In this document: positions 1-7,311 of the stretch, piece by piece
Numbering within the stretch: position 1 is the first letter of the stretch
Layout of the letters: every line of letters begins with the position of its first letter
From: Clostridia bacterium
GTDB taxonomy: Bacteria > Bacillota > Clostridia > Oscillospirales > CAG-272
Assembly: GCA_017463865.1 (NCBI GenBank)
Contig: JAFTOI010000014.1
Location: 1 to 41,107 of the forward strand
DNA: 41,107 nucleotides
Direction of reading: 5' to 3'
Notes under the pieces: model-generated
Databases searched by the model: none
Told to the model about the DNA's origin: nothing
The model's input: only the letters and a program-made list of their open reading frames with translations
Made by a program: the position numbers and the translations under genes

Positions 1-203
1 CTTGTCATAGGGTAACTGCGCCCTTGGCGCACCCATATCCCCTTTTTCGGGGGATTGATACAGGGATAAATCGTTATCTTTGCACTTTTAGGCTTTGTCC
101 TCTATTGTCCGCTTGTTTTTGAGTGGTTTTTAGAGGTGGCCTATAATTTATATAATTTTTAGCAAAAAGCAAATGGGTATCGCAAAAAATTCCTCCGCCC
201 CAC
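1..203. other. Intergenic stretch at window edge, no gene seen
   Basis: AT-richer than the rest of the window. I see no credible coding region on either strand. Short hairpins occur, for example CCCC/GGGG arms around 39-55, but nothing that can be assigned. It is probably the tail of the intergenic region upstream of the tyrS promoter. Confidence 0.5.
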
Positions 204-231
204 TTGACAAATCGCGGATTTGTGCTATAAT
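204..231 (+). promoter_or_regulatory. Sigma-A promoter of the tyrS T-box transcript
   Basis: The -35 box TTGACA (204-209) and the -10 box TATAAT (226-231) are both perfect and are separated by 16 bp. A TG lies one base upstream of the -10 (extended -10). Transcription should start near 238, which gives a leader of about 320 nt before the tyrS start codon. Confidence 0.9.
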
Positions 232-237
232 AAAAAA

Positions 238-503
238 TACAGGCAATGACGGGAACCAGTAACGCTCGGCCAACCGGACAGAAAGTCGCCGGCTGATGAG
301 AGGCACACGGAATCCGCGCGCGAATACATCCCCGAGCCTCGCACCGAACCGCAATGTCCGCATTGTCCAGTAGGCCGCGCCGGGTGCGCCCGTTACCGCG
401 CAGGGGTATGATCGTACCCGCAGAGCGTGTCTGCGCGAGCAGACGCGGAATAAAGGTGGTACCACGGGTTCTCCCGTCCTTTTCGGACGCGGGGAATTTT
501 TTT
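238..503 (+). promoter_or_regulatory. T-box riboswitch, tyrosine specifier (tyrS leader)
   Basis: The conserved T-box sequence AAAGGTGGTACCACGGG lies at 452-468 and is followed by a terminator hairpin. Upstream, the leader folds into a long stem I that includes an AGUA element near 258. The specifier loop reads GAA-UAC-A with UAC (a tyrosine codon) at 325-327. T-box RNAs bind uncharged tRNA at the specifier and at the T-box bulge; uncharged tRNA-Tyr would stabilise the antiterminator and allow transcription into tyrS. The specifier agrees with the downstream gene, which supports the assignment. Confidence 0.92.
473..503 (+). terminator. T-box leader terminator
   Basis: The arms CCCGTCC and GGACG(C)GGG enclose a short loop and are followed by a run of seven T. 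The left arm overlaps the region needed for the T-box antiterminator, as expected for a transcription-attenuating T-box. Confidence 0.85.
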
Positions 504-561
504 GTTGCCGCCGCTCACATCGAAAAACATAAACTCATATACACATTGGAGGTACAAACCC

Positions 562-1782
562 ATGCAAATCTACGAAGAATTACAAGCCCGCGGCCTGATC
601 GCGCAGGTCACCGACGAGTCCCTGATTCGCGACCTCGTCAATAACGGCAAGGCAGTCTTCTACATCGGCTTCGACTGCACCGCCGACAGCCTCACGGCCG
701 GCCACTTCATGGCGCTGACCCTGATGAAGCGCCTGCAGATGGCGGGCAACAAGCCCATCGCCCTCATCGGCGGCGGCACCACCATGATCGGCGACCCCTC
801 CGGCCGCACCGACATGCGCAAGATGCTGACCCGCGAGGACATCGAGCACAACGCCGAGTGCTTCAAGCGCCAGATGGAGAAATTCATCGAGTTCGGCGAG
901 GGCAAGGCGCAGATGCTCAACAACGCCGACTGGCTGCTCGATCTCAACTATGTCGACATGCTGCGCGAGGTAGGCGCCTGCTTCTCGGTCAACAACATGC
1001 TCCGCGCCGAGTGCTACAAGCAGCGCATGGAGAAGGGGCTCTCCTTCCTCGAATTCAACTACATGATCATGCAGAGCTACGACTTCTACTACCTGTTCAA
1101 GAACCACGGCTGCAACCTGCAGTTCGGCGGCGACGACCAGTGGTCGAACATGCTGGGCGGCACCGAGCTCATCCGCCGCAAGCTGGGCAAGGACGCCAAC
1201 GCCATGACCATCACCCTGCTGACCGACTCGCAGGGCAAGAAGATGGGCAAAACGGCCGGCAACGCCGTCTGGCTCGACCCGAACAAGACCAGCCCCTACG
1301 AGTTCTACCAGTACTGGCGCAACGTCGGCGACGCCGACGTGCTCAAGTGCATCCGCATGCTGACCTTCCTGCCCATCGAGCAGATCCAGGAGATGGACAA
1401 GTGGGAGGGCAGCCAGCTCAACCGCGCCAAGGAGATCCTTGCCTTCGAGCTGACCAAGCTTGTCCACGGTGAGGAGGAGGCCGCCAAGGCCGAGGCCGAT
1501 GCAAAGGCGCTCTTCGCGTCGGGCGGCGCGGGCGATGCCCCCATCGCCACCATTGCCGAGGCCGACCTCGTCGACGGCGGCATGGACATCCTGACCATCC
1601 TCGTCAAGGCCGGGCTCGTCCCGTCCAAGTCGGAGGCCCGCCGCGCCGTCGAGCAGGGCGGCGTCACCGTCGAGGGCGAAAAGGTCACCGATATCAAGAC
1701 GGTCTACGCCGGCGAGACGCTCAAGAACGGCCTCCTCGTCAAGCGCGGCAAGAAGAGCTTCAAGAAGGTCGTGCTGGGGTGA
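562..1782 (+). CDS. tyrS: Tyrosyl-tRNA synthetase
   Basis: Class I aminoacyl-tRNA synthetase of 406 residues that charges tRNA-Tyr in the cytoplasm. The start at 562 is fixed by the ribosome binding site GGAGGT at 548-553; the frame is open further upstream, but that part lies in the T-box leader. The Rossmann catalytic domain carries a HIGH-type motif (SLTAGH, residues 43-48) and the KMSKS-type loop KMGKT at 227-231, the form usual for bacterial TyrRS. The C-terminal S4-like RNA-binding domain covers roughly residues 340-400. Length and motifs match the short bacterial TyrS family. Expression should be induced by tyrosine starvation through the T-box upstream. It is monocistronic, with its own terminator at 2003-2033. 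Confidence 0.97.
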   Translation: MQIYEELQARGLIAQVTDESLIRDLVNNGKAVFYIGFDCTADSLTAGHFMALTLMKRLQMAGNKPIALIGGGTTMIGDPSGRTDMRKMLTREDIEHNAECFKRQMEKFIEFGEGKAQMLNNADWLLDLNYVDMLREVGACFSVNNMLRAECYKQRMEKGLSFLEFNYMIMQSYDFYYLFKNHGCNLQFGGDDQWSNMLGGTELIRRKLGKDANAMTITLLTDSQGKKMGKTAGNAVWLDPNKTSPYEFYQYWRNVGDADVLKCIRMLTFLPIEQIQEMDKWEGSQLNRAKEILAFELTKLVHGEEEAAKAEADAKALFASGGAGDAPIATIAEADLVDGGMDILTILVKAGLVPSKSEARRAVEQGGVTVEGEKVTDIKTVYAGETLKNGLLVKRGKKSFKKVVLG

Positions 1783-1841
1783 TTCGCCGACAGGCGCGTC
1801 AGCGTGAGGTTGGGTGACAGAGGGATAGGCTTTCGGTAAGC

Positions 1842-1976
1842 TTTTCGCCCTCCCGGGCGAGGCGGGGGAAGGACCATCTCAGACGCCGAGAGTTCCCGAC
1901 TTGGCTTGCACAAGTCACGAGGTTGCTTAACCAACCTCGCCCCCTAACCCCCCCGCCACCCCCCATCTCCTTGGCT
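1842..1976 (-). repeat. RF1 dispersed repeat, degenerate copy A
   Basis: It shares blocks with copies at 2045-2166, 16514-16643 and 20403-20530: a GC-rich hairpin, the conserved loop sequence ACCATCTCAGACGCC, and the end block CATCTCCTTGGCT. The middle is longer and holds a different hairpin (CGAGGTTG/CAACCTCG, 1918-1939). The block that is CACCTCCTTGG in the intact copies is altered here. Strand is given as the strand on which the element carries its AAGGAG-type sequence. It lies head-to-head with copy B across the tyrS terminator. Confidence 0.75.
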
Positions 1977-2002
1977 CCCCGCGCGAGTCTTTCGTAAAAT
2001 AA

Positions 2003-2033
2003 GCCCCGAAACATTCGTTTCGGGGCAATTTTT
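2003..2033 (+). terminator. Terminator of tyrS
   Basis: Perfect 9-bp stem GCCCCGAAA / TTTCGGGGC with a 6-nt loop, followed by AATTTTT. It is the first clear rho-independent terminator after tyrS and lies about 220 bp downstream of the stop codon. Confidence 0.85.
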
Positions 2034-2044
2034 GTATGTGACGC

Positions 2045-2166
2045 TGGGACTTCGGCGCAGCCAAGGAGGTGGGGTGGGTGAATGCCCGCGTCAGCGGGCA
2101 GAGGGCGGGGAGGAAACTTCGGCGTCTGAGATGGTGCCTCCCCGCCCTCTCGCGCGGGAGCGCGAA
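2045..2166 (+). repeat. RF1 dispersed repeat, copy B
   Basis: Intact copy of the approximately 125-bp RF1 element. On the plus strand, in order: GACTTCGGC; AGCCAAGGAGGTGGGG with a perfect Shine-Dalgarno at 2063-2070; a variable hairpin (TGCCCGC/GCGGGCA, 2084-2101); a 12-bp stem (AGGGCGGGGAGG/CCTCCCCGCCCT) whose loop holds CTTCGGCGTCTGAGATGG; and a terminal CGCGC/GCGCG hairpin. An open frame starts at GTG 2078, with 8 nt between Shine-Dalgarno and start, and runs to 2251. The next gene on the same strand starts at 2448. Confidence 0.88.
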
Positions 2167-2348
2167 CAGCCCCGCAGAAACCAAACCGGCTTGTTCCAAA
2201 AATTTCCATCAACCACCCCGCATAACCGCCGCGGAGCGGCACATACTATGACCACGGCAATCGACGCAGGCGGCGGTTCGCAGCAAGCATTTCTGATTGC
2301 CGGCCGCGCAGGCTCGGCGCAAGTGCGACCGTTGTCTGCAGCGAAGAG

Positions 2349-2379
2349 ACACGGGCGGGATCTCCGTCCGTGTTTTTTT
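2349..2379 (+). terminator. Terminator upstream of the 2448 gene
   Basis: A 10-bp stem (ACACGGGCGG / CCGTCCGTGT, one G-T pair) followed by seven T. It lies upstream of the next promoter, so it would stop read-through from copy B of the RF1 repeat or from tyrS. Confidence 0.75.
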
Positions 2380-2391
2380 GCGGGTAGGGGC

Positions 2392-2420
2392 TTTACTTTT
2401 GCCCGGGTACGCGGTATAAT
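2392..2420 (+). promoter_or_regulatory. Sigma-A promoter
   Basis: -35 TTTACT (2392-2397), 17-bp spacer, -10 TATAAT (2415-2420). The ribosome binding site GGAGG at 2436-2440 follows, so the 5' leader is only about 20 nt. Confidence 0.8.
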
Positions 2421-2447
2421 GAAGAAAAAGTCTTCGGAGGTATCCCT

Positions 2448-3251
2448 ATGGCCTACAATCCCGTTTCCCTCGACACCCTCTGCGCCGCGCTGGCCGGCGC
2501 GATGGGCATCGATCCGCCCGCACAGGTTGCTCCCGCCAACGAGGCGCTGACCGCCTATGTCGACGCCGCGTTCGGCGGCGCCCGCGCCGATCGTATCTTC
2601 ATGTACAACCCCGACGCCGTGGCCGAATGGGTCTGGCGCAAATACCCCGCCTTCTGCCGCGAGCTGCCCGCCCACAGCGAGCTGGAGCTGCCCATGTGCA
2701 CCGTCATGCCCTCGGTGACGCCGGTCTGCTTCGGCACCATGTACACCGGCGCACAGCCCGCCGTCCACGGCATCCGGAAGTACGAAAAGCCGGTCATTCG
2801 GATCGACACCCTCTTCGATGCCCTCATCCGCGCAGGGAAGAAGTGCGCCATCGTGGCTGACAATAAGTGCAGTATGGGTAAGATCTTCCTCGAGCGGGAG
2901 ATGGACTATTTCCTCTGCGACACCATCGCCGAGGTCAACGCCAAGGCGGCCGAGCTGATCCTGCGCGATGAGTACGACTTCCTCGCCGTCTACAACGGCA
3001 ACTATGACTCCTGCATGCACAAGGTCGGCCCCGAGGATCCGCTGGCGCTGGCCGAACTGCGCACCAACGTCCATGCCTTCGCCATGTTCAGCGAGCTGAT
3101 CAAGGCCCACTGGGGCACGCACAATACCCTCGTCGGCTTCGCCATGGATCACGGCTGCCACGAGATCGACGGCCCCTGCGGCTCGCATGGGCTGGACATG
3201 GAGGAGGACCTCAACATCGTTCACCTGTACAAGGCCTACCCAGCGAAGTGA
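2448..3251 (+). CDS. Alkaline-phosphatase-superfamily protein, function unknown
   Basis: A 267-residue cytoplasmic protein without signal peptide. The segment PSVTPVCFGTMYTG (about residues 87-100) resembles the nucleophile region of the nucleotide pyrophosphatase/phosphodiesterase and alkaline phosphatase fold, where a Ser or Thr followed by Pro is the nucleophile. Near the C-terminus, MDHGCHEIDGPCGSHG supplies the Asp-His and downstream His pattern expected of the second metal site. It is shorter than secreted alkaline phosphatases and lacks their crown and signal regions. The substrate cannot be inferred. It has its own promoter and a strong terminator at 3273, so it is probably monocistronic. 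Many uncharacterised clostridial genes share this fold. Confidence 0.7.
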   Translation: MAYNPVSLDTLCAALAGAMGIDPPAQVAPANEALTAYVDAAFGGARADRIFMYNPDAVAEWVWRKYPAFCRELPAHSELELPMCTVMPSVTPVCFGTMYTGAQPAVHGIRKYEKPVIRIDTLFDALIRAGKKCAIVADNKCSMGKIFLEREMDYFLCDTIAEVNAKAAELILRDEYDFLAVYNGNYDSCMHKVGPEDPLALAELRTNVHAFAMFSELIKAHWGTHNTLVGFAMDHGCHEIDGPCGSHGLDMEEDLNIVHLYKAYPAK

Positions 3252-3272
3252 GCCTGCGGAGCGCCTCGCCCG

Positions 3273-3303
3273 GCGCGTCAGACGAAAGTCTGACGCGCTT
3301 TTT
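3273..3303 (+). terminator. Rho-independent terminator
   Basis: Perfect 11-bp stem GCGCGTCAGAC / GTCTGACGCGC closed by a GAAA tetraloop and followed by TTTTT, 21 bp after the stop codon of the phosphatase-like gene. Confidence 0.95.
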
Positions 3304-3316
3304 GTGCGCTTCTCTG

Positions 3317-3345
3317 TTGATTTACCGCGCTGGTTGTGATATAAT
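3317..3345 (+). promoter_or_regulatory. Sigma-A promoter of the epimerase-SdpI-CapA genes
   Basis: -35 TTGATT (3317-3322), 17-bp spacer, -10 TATAAT (3340-3345), about 40 bp upstream of the epimerase start codon. Confidence 0.85.
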
Positions 3346-3386
3346 AGTACCAATGATCGGGCAACGCCCGCACAATGGAGGCTATT

Positions 3387-4268
3387 ATGCTGTATTCGAT
3401 TCAAAACGAACACCTGAAGATCACCGTCAACGACATGGGCGCTGAGCTGTGGTCGATCATCCACCGCGATGCTGAGTACCTCTGGCAGGGCGACTCCACC
3501 TATTGGAGCGGCCGTGCCTACAACCTCTTCCCCATCTGCGGCCGCCTCACCGAGGGCAAGTACACCTGGCAGGGCAAGACCTACGAGATGAACCTCCACG
3601 GCTTCGCCCGCAAGTCGCAGTACACCATGGTCGCGCAGACCGAAAACTCGCTCACCTTCCGCCTCGAGACCTCCGAGAAGACCCTCGCCGTCTACCCCTT
3701 CGACTTCTGCCTTGACCTCACCTACACCCTCGAAGGCAAGACCATCCGCACCACCTTCGACATCACCAACCGCGGCGCTCAGGGCATGCCCTTCGCCATC
3801 GGCGCACACCCCGGCTTCAACCTGCCCCTCGGCGGCGACGGCTGCTTCGAGGACTGGAAGCTGGAGTTTGCCTGCAAGAAGGACAACGTCCGCCGCTTTA
3901 TCCTCAGCGACACCTGCTACCTGACCCGCAACGACAGCGTTCCCTTCGAGCACATCGTCGACGGCAAGGTCATCCCGCTGCGCCACAACCTCTTCGACAA
4001 CGACGCTTTCTTCCTCGAGAACGTCTGCAAGACCGTCACCCTCTGCTCTGACAAGAGCGACCGCTCGGTCACCGTCTCCTACCCCGACATGCAGTACCTC
4101 GGCGTCTGGCACGCGCCCAAGACCGAGGCGCCCTACGTCTGCATCGAGCCCTGGTACTCGCTGCCCGCCTACGACGGCGAGATCGACGACATGGCCACCA
4201 AGCGCGACATGATGGTGCTTGACGGCGGCAAATCCTTCAATAGCAGCTTCACCATCACGGTGGCGTAA
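3387..4268 (+). CDS. Aldose 1-epimerase family protein (galactose-mutarotase-like)
   Basis: A 293-residue protein of the beta-sandwich mutarotase family, close to the LacX/YphB-type branch. The family interconverts alpha and beta anomers of hexoses or acts on sugar phosphates. Recognisable features are the N-terminal strand with MGAELWSI, the NLFPICGRL segment, NLHGFARKSQY with the conserved His-Gly, and the GAHPGFNLPL motif holding the family catalytic His. Start 3387 is preferred to the in-frame ATG at 3375, because GGAGG at 3377-3381 sits 5 nt before 3387. No galactose operon genes surround it, so the substrate is open. An SdpI-like gene follows 29 nt downstream. Confidence 0.88.
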   Translation: MLYSIQNEHLKITVNDMGAELWSIIHRDAEYLWQGDSTYWSGRAYNLFPICGRLTEGKYTWQGKTYEMNLHGFARKSQYTMVAQTENSLTFRLETSEKTLAVYPFDFCLDLTYTLEGKTIRTTFDITNRGAQGMPFAIGAHPGFNLPLGGDGCFEDWKLEFACKKDNVRRFILSDTCYLTRNDSVPFEHIVDGKVIPLRHNLFDNDAFFLENVCKTVTLCSDKSDRSVTVSYPDMQYLGVWHAPKTEAPYVCIEPWYSLPAYDGEIDDMATKRDMMVLDGGKSFNSSFTITVA

Positions 4269-4297
4269 ATTTCCATGCCCCAAAAGGAGGTTTCGCT

Positions 4298-4675
4298 ATG
4301 CTCTTCTGGCTTTATATGTTCGGCATTGACCTCCTCATCCCGCTGACCATGGTAGGCTTCGGGCGCAGATTCATGGCCGGCGGCCCGCAGGAGATCAACG
4401 ATCTTTTCGGTTACCGCACCCACATGTCCCGTCTCAATCGCGACACCTGGGACTTTGCTCACCGTGTCTGCGGTCGGTTCTGGTTTATCGCGGGGCTGAT
4501 CCTGCTCCCGCTGTCGGTGATCCCCCTGTTGGCTGTGCTGGGCGGCGACACTGACACGGTGGGCTATGCGGGGCTGGCCGTCTGTCTGGTGCAGCTGATC
4601 CCTCTGCTGGCTGTTGTCCCGGTGACCGAATCCGCCCTGCGCAAGACCTTTGACGAAAACGGCATACGCAAATAA
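4298..4675 (+). CDS. SdpI-family membrane protein
   Basis: A 125-residue integral membrane protein with hydrophobic segments near residues 2-20, 62-82 and 88-110. Between the first two it carries INDLFGYRT and NRDTWDFAH (residues 33-55), the signature of the SdpI/YhfL family. SdpI of Bacillus subtilis is the immunity protein against the SdpC toxin and signals through SdpR. No SdpC or SdpR homologue is nearby, so an immunity role is not supported here. The ribosome binding site is GGAGGT at 4285-4290. It shares a presumed transcript with the epimerase before it and the CapA gene after it. Confidence 0.7.
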   Translation: MLFWLYMFGIDLLIPLTMVGFGRRFMAGGPQEINDLFGYRTHMSRLNRDTWDFAHRVCGRFWFIAGLILLPLSVIPLLAVLGGDTDTVGYAGLAVCLVQLIPLLAVVPVTESALRKTFDENGIRK

Positions 4676-4697
4676 TCCACAAAAGGAGGTGCTACCG

Positions 4698-5909
4698 CTG
4701 AAACGCATTTTTGCGCTATCGCTCACCCTTCTCCTCATCCTCTGCGGCTGCGCCGACTTTGCAGCCCCAAGCGCAGATCCGCTGGCGGCCGTTGAGTCCA
4801 TCGCCGCCCCGACCGATACCGAGGCCGCGCTGGAGGCCGTCGAGCCGCTGCCCGACGAGATCACCCGCGTCTCCTTCGCCGCCATCGGCGACAACCTCGT
4901 CCACCCCTGCATCTATATCGACGCGAAAAACCGCGCTGTCGCGGGCGGTCGTGCCTATAACTTCAAGCCCCCTTACGCCGACATTCTGCCCATCATCCAG
5001 GCCGCCGACTATGCCTTCATCAACCAGGAGACCCCCATGGCTGGCGCGCAGTTCGGCTACTCGGGCTACCCCTACTTCAACTCTCCGCAGGACCTCGGCT
5101 ATGACCTCGTCGAAATGGGCTTCGACATCATCGGCCTGGCCAATAACCATATGCTCGATCAGGGCGCGGCCGGCTACCAGGGCACCATCGACTTCGTCAA
5201 GACGCTGGATGTGACCACCATCGGCGCGTATGAGAACGTCGACGACTACAACGACATCCGCATCCTCGAAAAGGACGGCTTCACCATCGCCCTCCTTGCT
5301 TACACCTACGGCACCAACTTCATCACCCTGCCCGCGTCGTCCACCCTCTACGTCCCCTACATCAGCGACGAAGAGATCACCCGGCAGGTCGGCGAAGCGC
5401 AGGCAAAGGCTGACGCCGTGATCGTCTCGATCCACTGGGGTGTCGACAATGCCGACGTGCCCGACGCGGAGCAGAAGCGCCTCGCCCAGCTGATGGCCGA
5501 CCTGGGGGTCAACGTCATCCTCGGACACCACTCCCACACCGTCCAGCCCATCGTCGAGCTGACCGGCAAGGGCGGCAATCAGACGCTGTGCATCTACTCG
5601 CTGGGCAACATCATCTCGGGCATGGCCGAGCCGAAGAATATGCTGGGCGGCGTCTTTGGGTTCGAGCTGGTCAAGACCAACGGCGTCGTGACCTACGAGA
5701 CGGTCAGCTTCACCCCTACCGTCTATCACTTCGGCCCCAGCTACTACAACGGCCACATCTACCTGCTTGAGGACTACACCGCCGAGCTGCATGCGACCCA
5801 CGGCACATGGCACACCTACGGCAACTATTCCACGCTGAACGACATGTACAGCATCCTCTGGCGCGCCATCGACAACCAGTATCTCCCCAAAGCCGTGCAA
5901 AAGAAATGA
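4698..5909 (+). CDS. CapA/PGA_cap-family lipoprotein, probable CTG start
   Basis: A 403-residue secreted lipoprotein. The N-terminus KRIFALSLTLLLILCGC is a type II signal peptide ending in an LCGC lipobox. The rest is a metallophosphatase-like CapA fold: AAIGDNLVH, INQETP, GLANNHMLDQG, SIHWG, and LGHHSHTVQPI followed by SLGN near the C-terminus. CapA/PgsA proteins act in poly-gamma-glutamate or capsule production, but most clostridial members are orphans like this one. The start is unusual. AAAAGGAGG (4681-4689) sits 8 nt before CTG 4698, and the signal peptide begins exactly there. The in-frame GTG at 4689 overlaps the ribosome binding site, and the in-frame ATG at 4650 lies inside the SdpI-like gene. 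Family confident, start moderately so. Confidence 0.88.
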   Translation: MKRIFALSLTLLLILCGCADFAAPSADPLAAVESIAAPTDTEAALEAVEPLPDEITRVSFAAIGDNLVHPCIYIDAKNRAVAGGRAYNFKPPYADILPIIQAADYAFINQETPMAGAQFGYSGYPYFNSPQDLGYDLVEMGFDIIGLANNHMLDQGAAGYQGTIDFVKTLDVTTIGAYENVDDYNDIRILEKDGFTIALLAYTYGTNFITLPASSTLYVPYISDEEITRQVGEAQAKADAVIVSIHWGVDNADVPDAEQKRLAQLMADLGVNVILGHHSHTVQPIVELTGKGGNQTLCIYSLGNIISGMAEPKNMLGGVFGFELVKTNGVVTYETVSFTPTVYHFGPSYYNGHIYLLEDYTAELHATHGTWHTYGNYSTLNDMYSILWRAIDNQYLPKAVQKK

Positions 5910-5981
5910 GGCGGTGAGCGAGGACACCTCATTCAGTCAAGCAAAACAGCAATATTTGTCCAAAAAATACCGATTTATGAC

Positions 5982-6010
5982 TTGTATATGCGCATAATTT
6001 GTCCTATAAT
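5982..6010 (+). promoter_or_regulatory. Sigma-A promoter of the Gfo/Idh gene
   Basis: -35 TTGTAT (5982-5987), 17-bp spacer, -10 TATAAT (6005-6010), giving a leader of about 50 nt. Confidence 0.75.
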
Positions 6011-6067
6011 ACAGTCAAGTACATTACGCGCGGTCGCGCACCGCGTCAGCAACACGAGGTAATCATC

Positions 6068-7126
6068 ATGAAAAAGAACGCAGTAGTCATCGGTTACGGC
6101 GGCATGGGCGGCTGGCACACCCGCTATCTCCGCGAAAGCGACGTCGTCAATCTGCTCGGCGTCTACGATATCAACCCGGCGCGCAACGCCGCCGCCGAGG
6201 AAGCCGGCATCCACGCCTACCCCTCGTGGGAGGCTGTCCTCGCCGACCCCGCCGTCGATTTTGTCACCATCGCCACCCCCAACGAGTGGCATAAGCCCCT
6301 CGCCATTCAGGCCATGGAGGCCGGCAAAAACGTTGTGTCCGAGAAGCCCGTCACCCTCTCCTCGGCCGATCTGCAGGAGATGATCGACGCTTCGGTCCGC
6401 ACCGGCAAGCTCTTCACCACCCACCAGAACCGCCGCTGGGACATTGACTACCTCATGATGAAGTCGATCTACCACAGCGGTGACCTCGGCGATGTCTTCA
6501 CCGTCGAGTCGCGCTACCACGGCTCCCGCGGCATCCCCGGCGACTGGCGCGGCAAGAAGGAGCACGGCGGCGGCATGATCTACGACTGGGGCGTCCACCT
6601 CATCGACCAGATGCTGGGCATCGTCGATGACCGCAAGATCACCGGCGTTTACTGCCGCTGCGACCACCTCACCAACGATGAGGTCGACGACGGCTTCAAG
6701 CTCGACCTCTTCTTCGAGGGCGGCTGCGTCGCCCACATCGAGGTCGGCACCCGCCACTTCATCTCCATGCCCCGCTTCTTCATGGCCGGCATGAACGGCA
6801 CCGCCATTGTCAACGACTGGCGCGACAAGGCCCACGTCGTCCTCTGCCAGACCTGGGAGGAGCACGACGTCAAGCCGGTTGTCACCGCCGCCGGCCTGAC
6901 TAAGACCATGGCTCCCCGCGACGAGAAGACCACCGTCTCCTACGACATCGAGCGCCCCGCGTCCGACGTCCACGACTACTACCGCAACCTCGTCCGTGCC
7001 ATCGACGGCCTCGAGCCCCAGATCGTCACCCACAAGCAGCTGATGCGCGTGATGAAGGTCATGGAAGCCGCCTTCGCCTCCGACGCCGCCGGCAAGCCCA
7101 TTGAATTTGAAGATAATTATATGTGA
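6068..7126 (+). CDS. Gfo/Idh/MocA-family NAD(P)-dependent oxidoreductase
   Basis: A 352-residue cytoplasmic sugar or cyclitol dehydrogenase-type protein. The N-terminal Rossmann fold begins VVIGYGGMGGWH (residues 6-17). The conserved EKP motif, whose Lys serves catalysis and cofactor binding, is at 92-94. The C-terminal substrate domain holds HQNRRWDIDY and DWGVHLIDQM with the family His. Start 6068 follows CGAGGT at 6055-6060. The family oxidises diverse polyols, amino sugars and inositols, and nothing nearby identifies the substrate. It is separated from the U32 gene by an array of hairpin repeats. Confidence 0.9.
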   Translation: MKKNAVVIGYGGMGGWHTRYLRESDVVNLLGVYDINPARNAAAEEAGIHAYPSWEAVLADPAVDFVTIATPNEWHKPLAIQAMEAGKNVVSEKPVTLSSADLQEMIDASVRTGKLFTTHQNRRWDIDYLMMKSIYHSGDLGDVFTVESRYHGSRGIPGDWRGKKEHGGGMIYDWGVHLIDQMLGIVDDRKITGVYCRCDHLTNDEVDDGFKLDLFFEGGCVAHIEVGTRHFISMPRFFMAGMNGTAIVNDWRDKAHVVLCQTWEEHDVKPVVTAAGLTKTMAPRDEKTTVSYDIERPASDVHDYYRNLVRAIDGLEPQIVTHKQLMRVMKVMEAAFASDAAGKPIEFEDNYM

Positions 7127-7132
7127 AAGTTC

Positions 7133-7293
7133 GCGGGGGAAGGAGGAGCCTTTTGAAAAAGGCTCCTCCTTCCCCCGCCCCCCCATCCTCCGCGAAAACT
7201 TTCAAGCAATTTTCTTTTTGGAAGTTTTCGCGGGGGTTCGGGGACGCCTTTTTCAAAAGGCGCCCCCGACGGGGTTTGGGGCAGAGCCCCAAG
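7133..7293. repeat. RF2 hairpin-repeat array
   Basis: Four inverted repeats in tandem between two co-directed genes: a perfect 22-bp arm pair (7133-7154 with 7157-7178), a 12-bp pair CCGCGAAAACTT/AAGTTTTCGCGG (7190-7201 with 7222-7233), a GGGG..CGCC/GGCG..CCCC pair with TTTTT/AAAA at its tip (about 7241-7268), and TTGGGGC/GCCCCAA (about 7276-7293). The combination of a TTGGGGC-loop-GCCCCAA unit with a longer stem ending TTTT-loop-AAAA recurs at 41041-41095, and a similar pair at 16789-16845. It could terminate the upstream gene; otherwise its role is unknown. Confidence 0.8.
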
Positions 7294-7311
7294 GTCTTTA
7301 GGAGGTTGATT

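Noticed and set aside
1842-2166. CRISPR-like array
   Set aside because: The repeats are two divergent copies in opposite orientation with no regular spacers; nothing elsewhere in the window resembles CRISPR.
2078-2251. Independent small protein gene from the RF1 repeat
   Set aside because: The frame and ribosome binding site are good, but the sequence is a dispersed repeat with unproven translation, so it is kept as a finding and not called a gene.
2091-4283. 730-codon open frame on the minus strand over the phosphatase-like and epimerase genes
   Set aside because: Antisense shadow; the plus-strand genes have promoters, ribosome binding sites and conserved motifs.
4298-4675. Bacteriocin immunity gene (true SdpI) implying a toxin operon
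   Set aside because: Only the membrane-protein family is supported; no SdpC-like toxin or SdpR-like regulator is encoded nearby.
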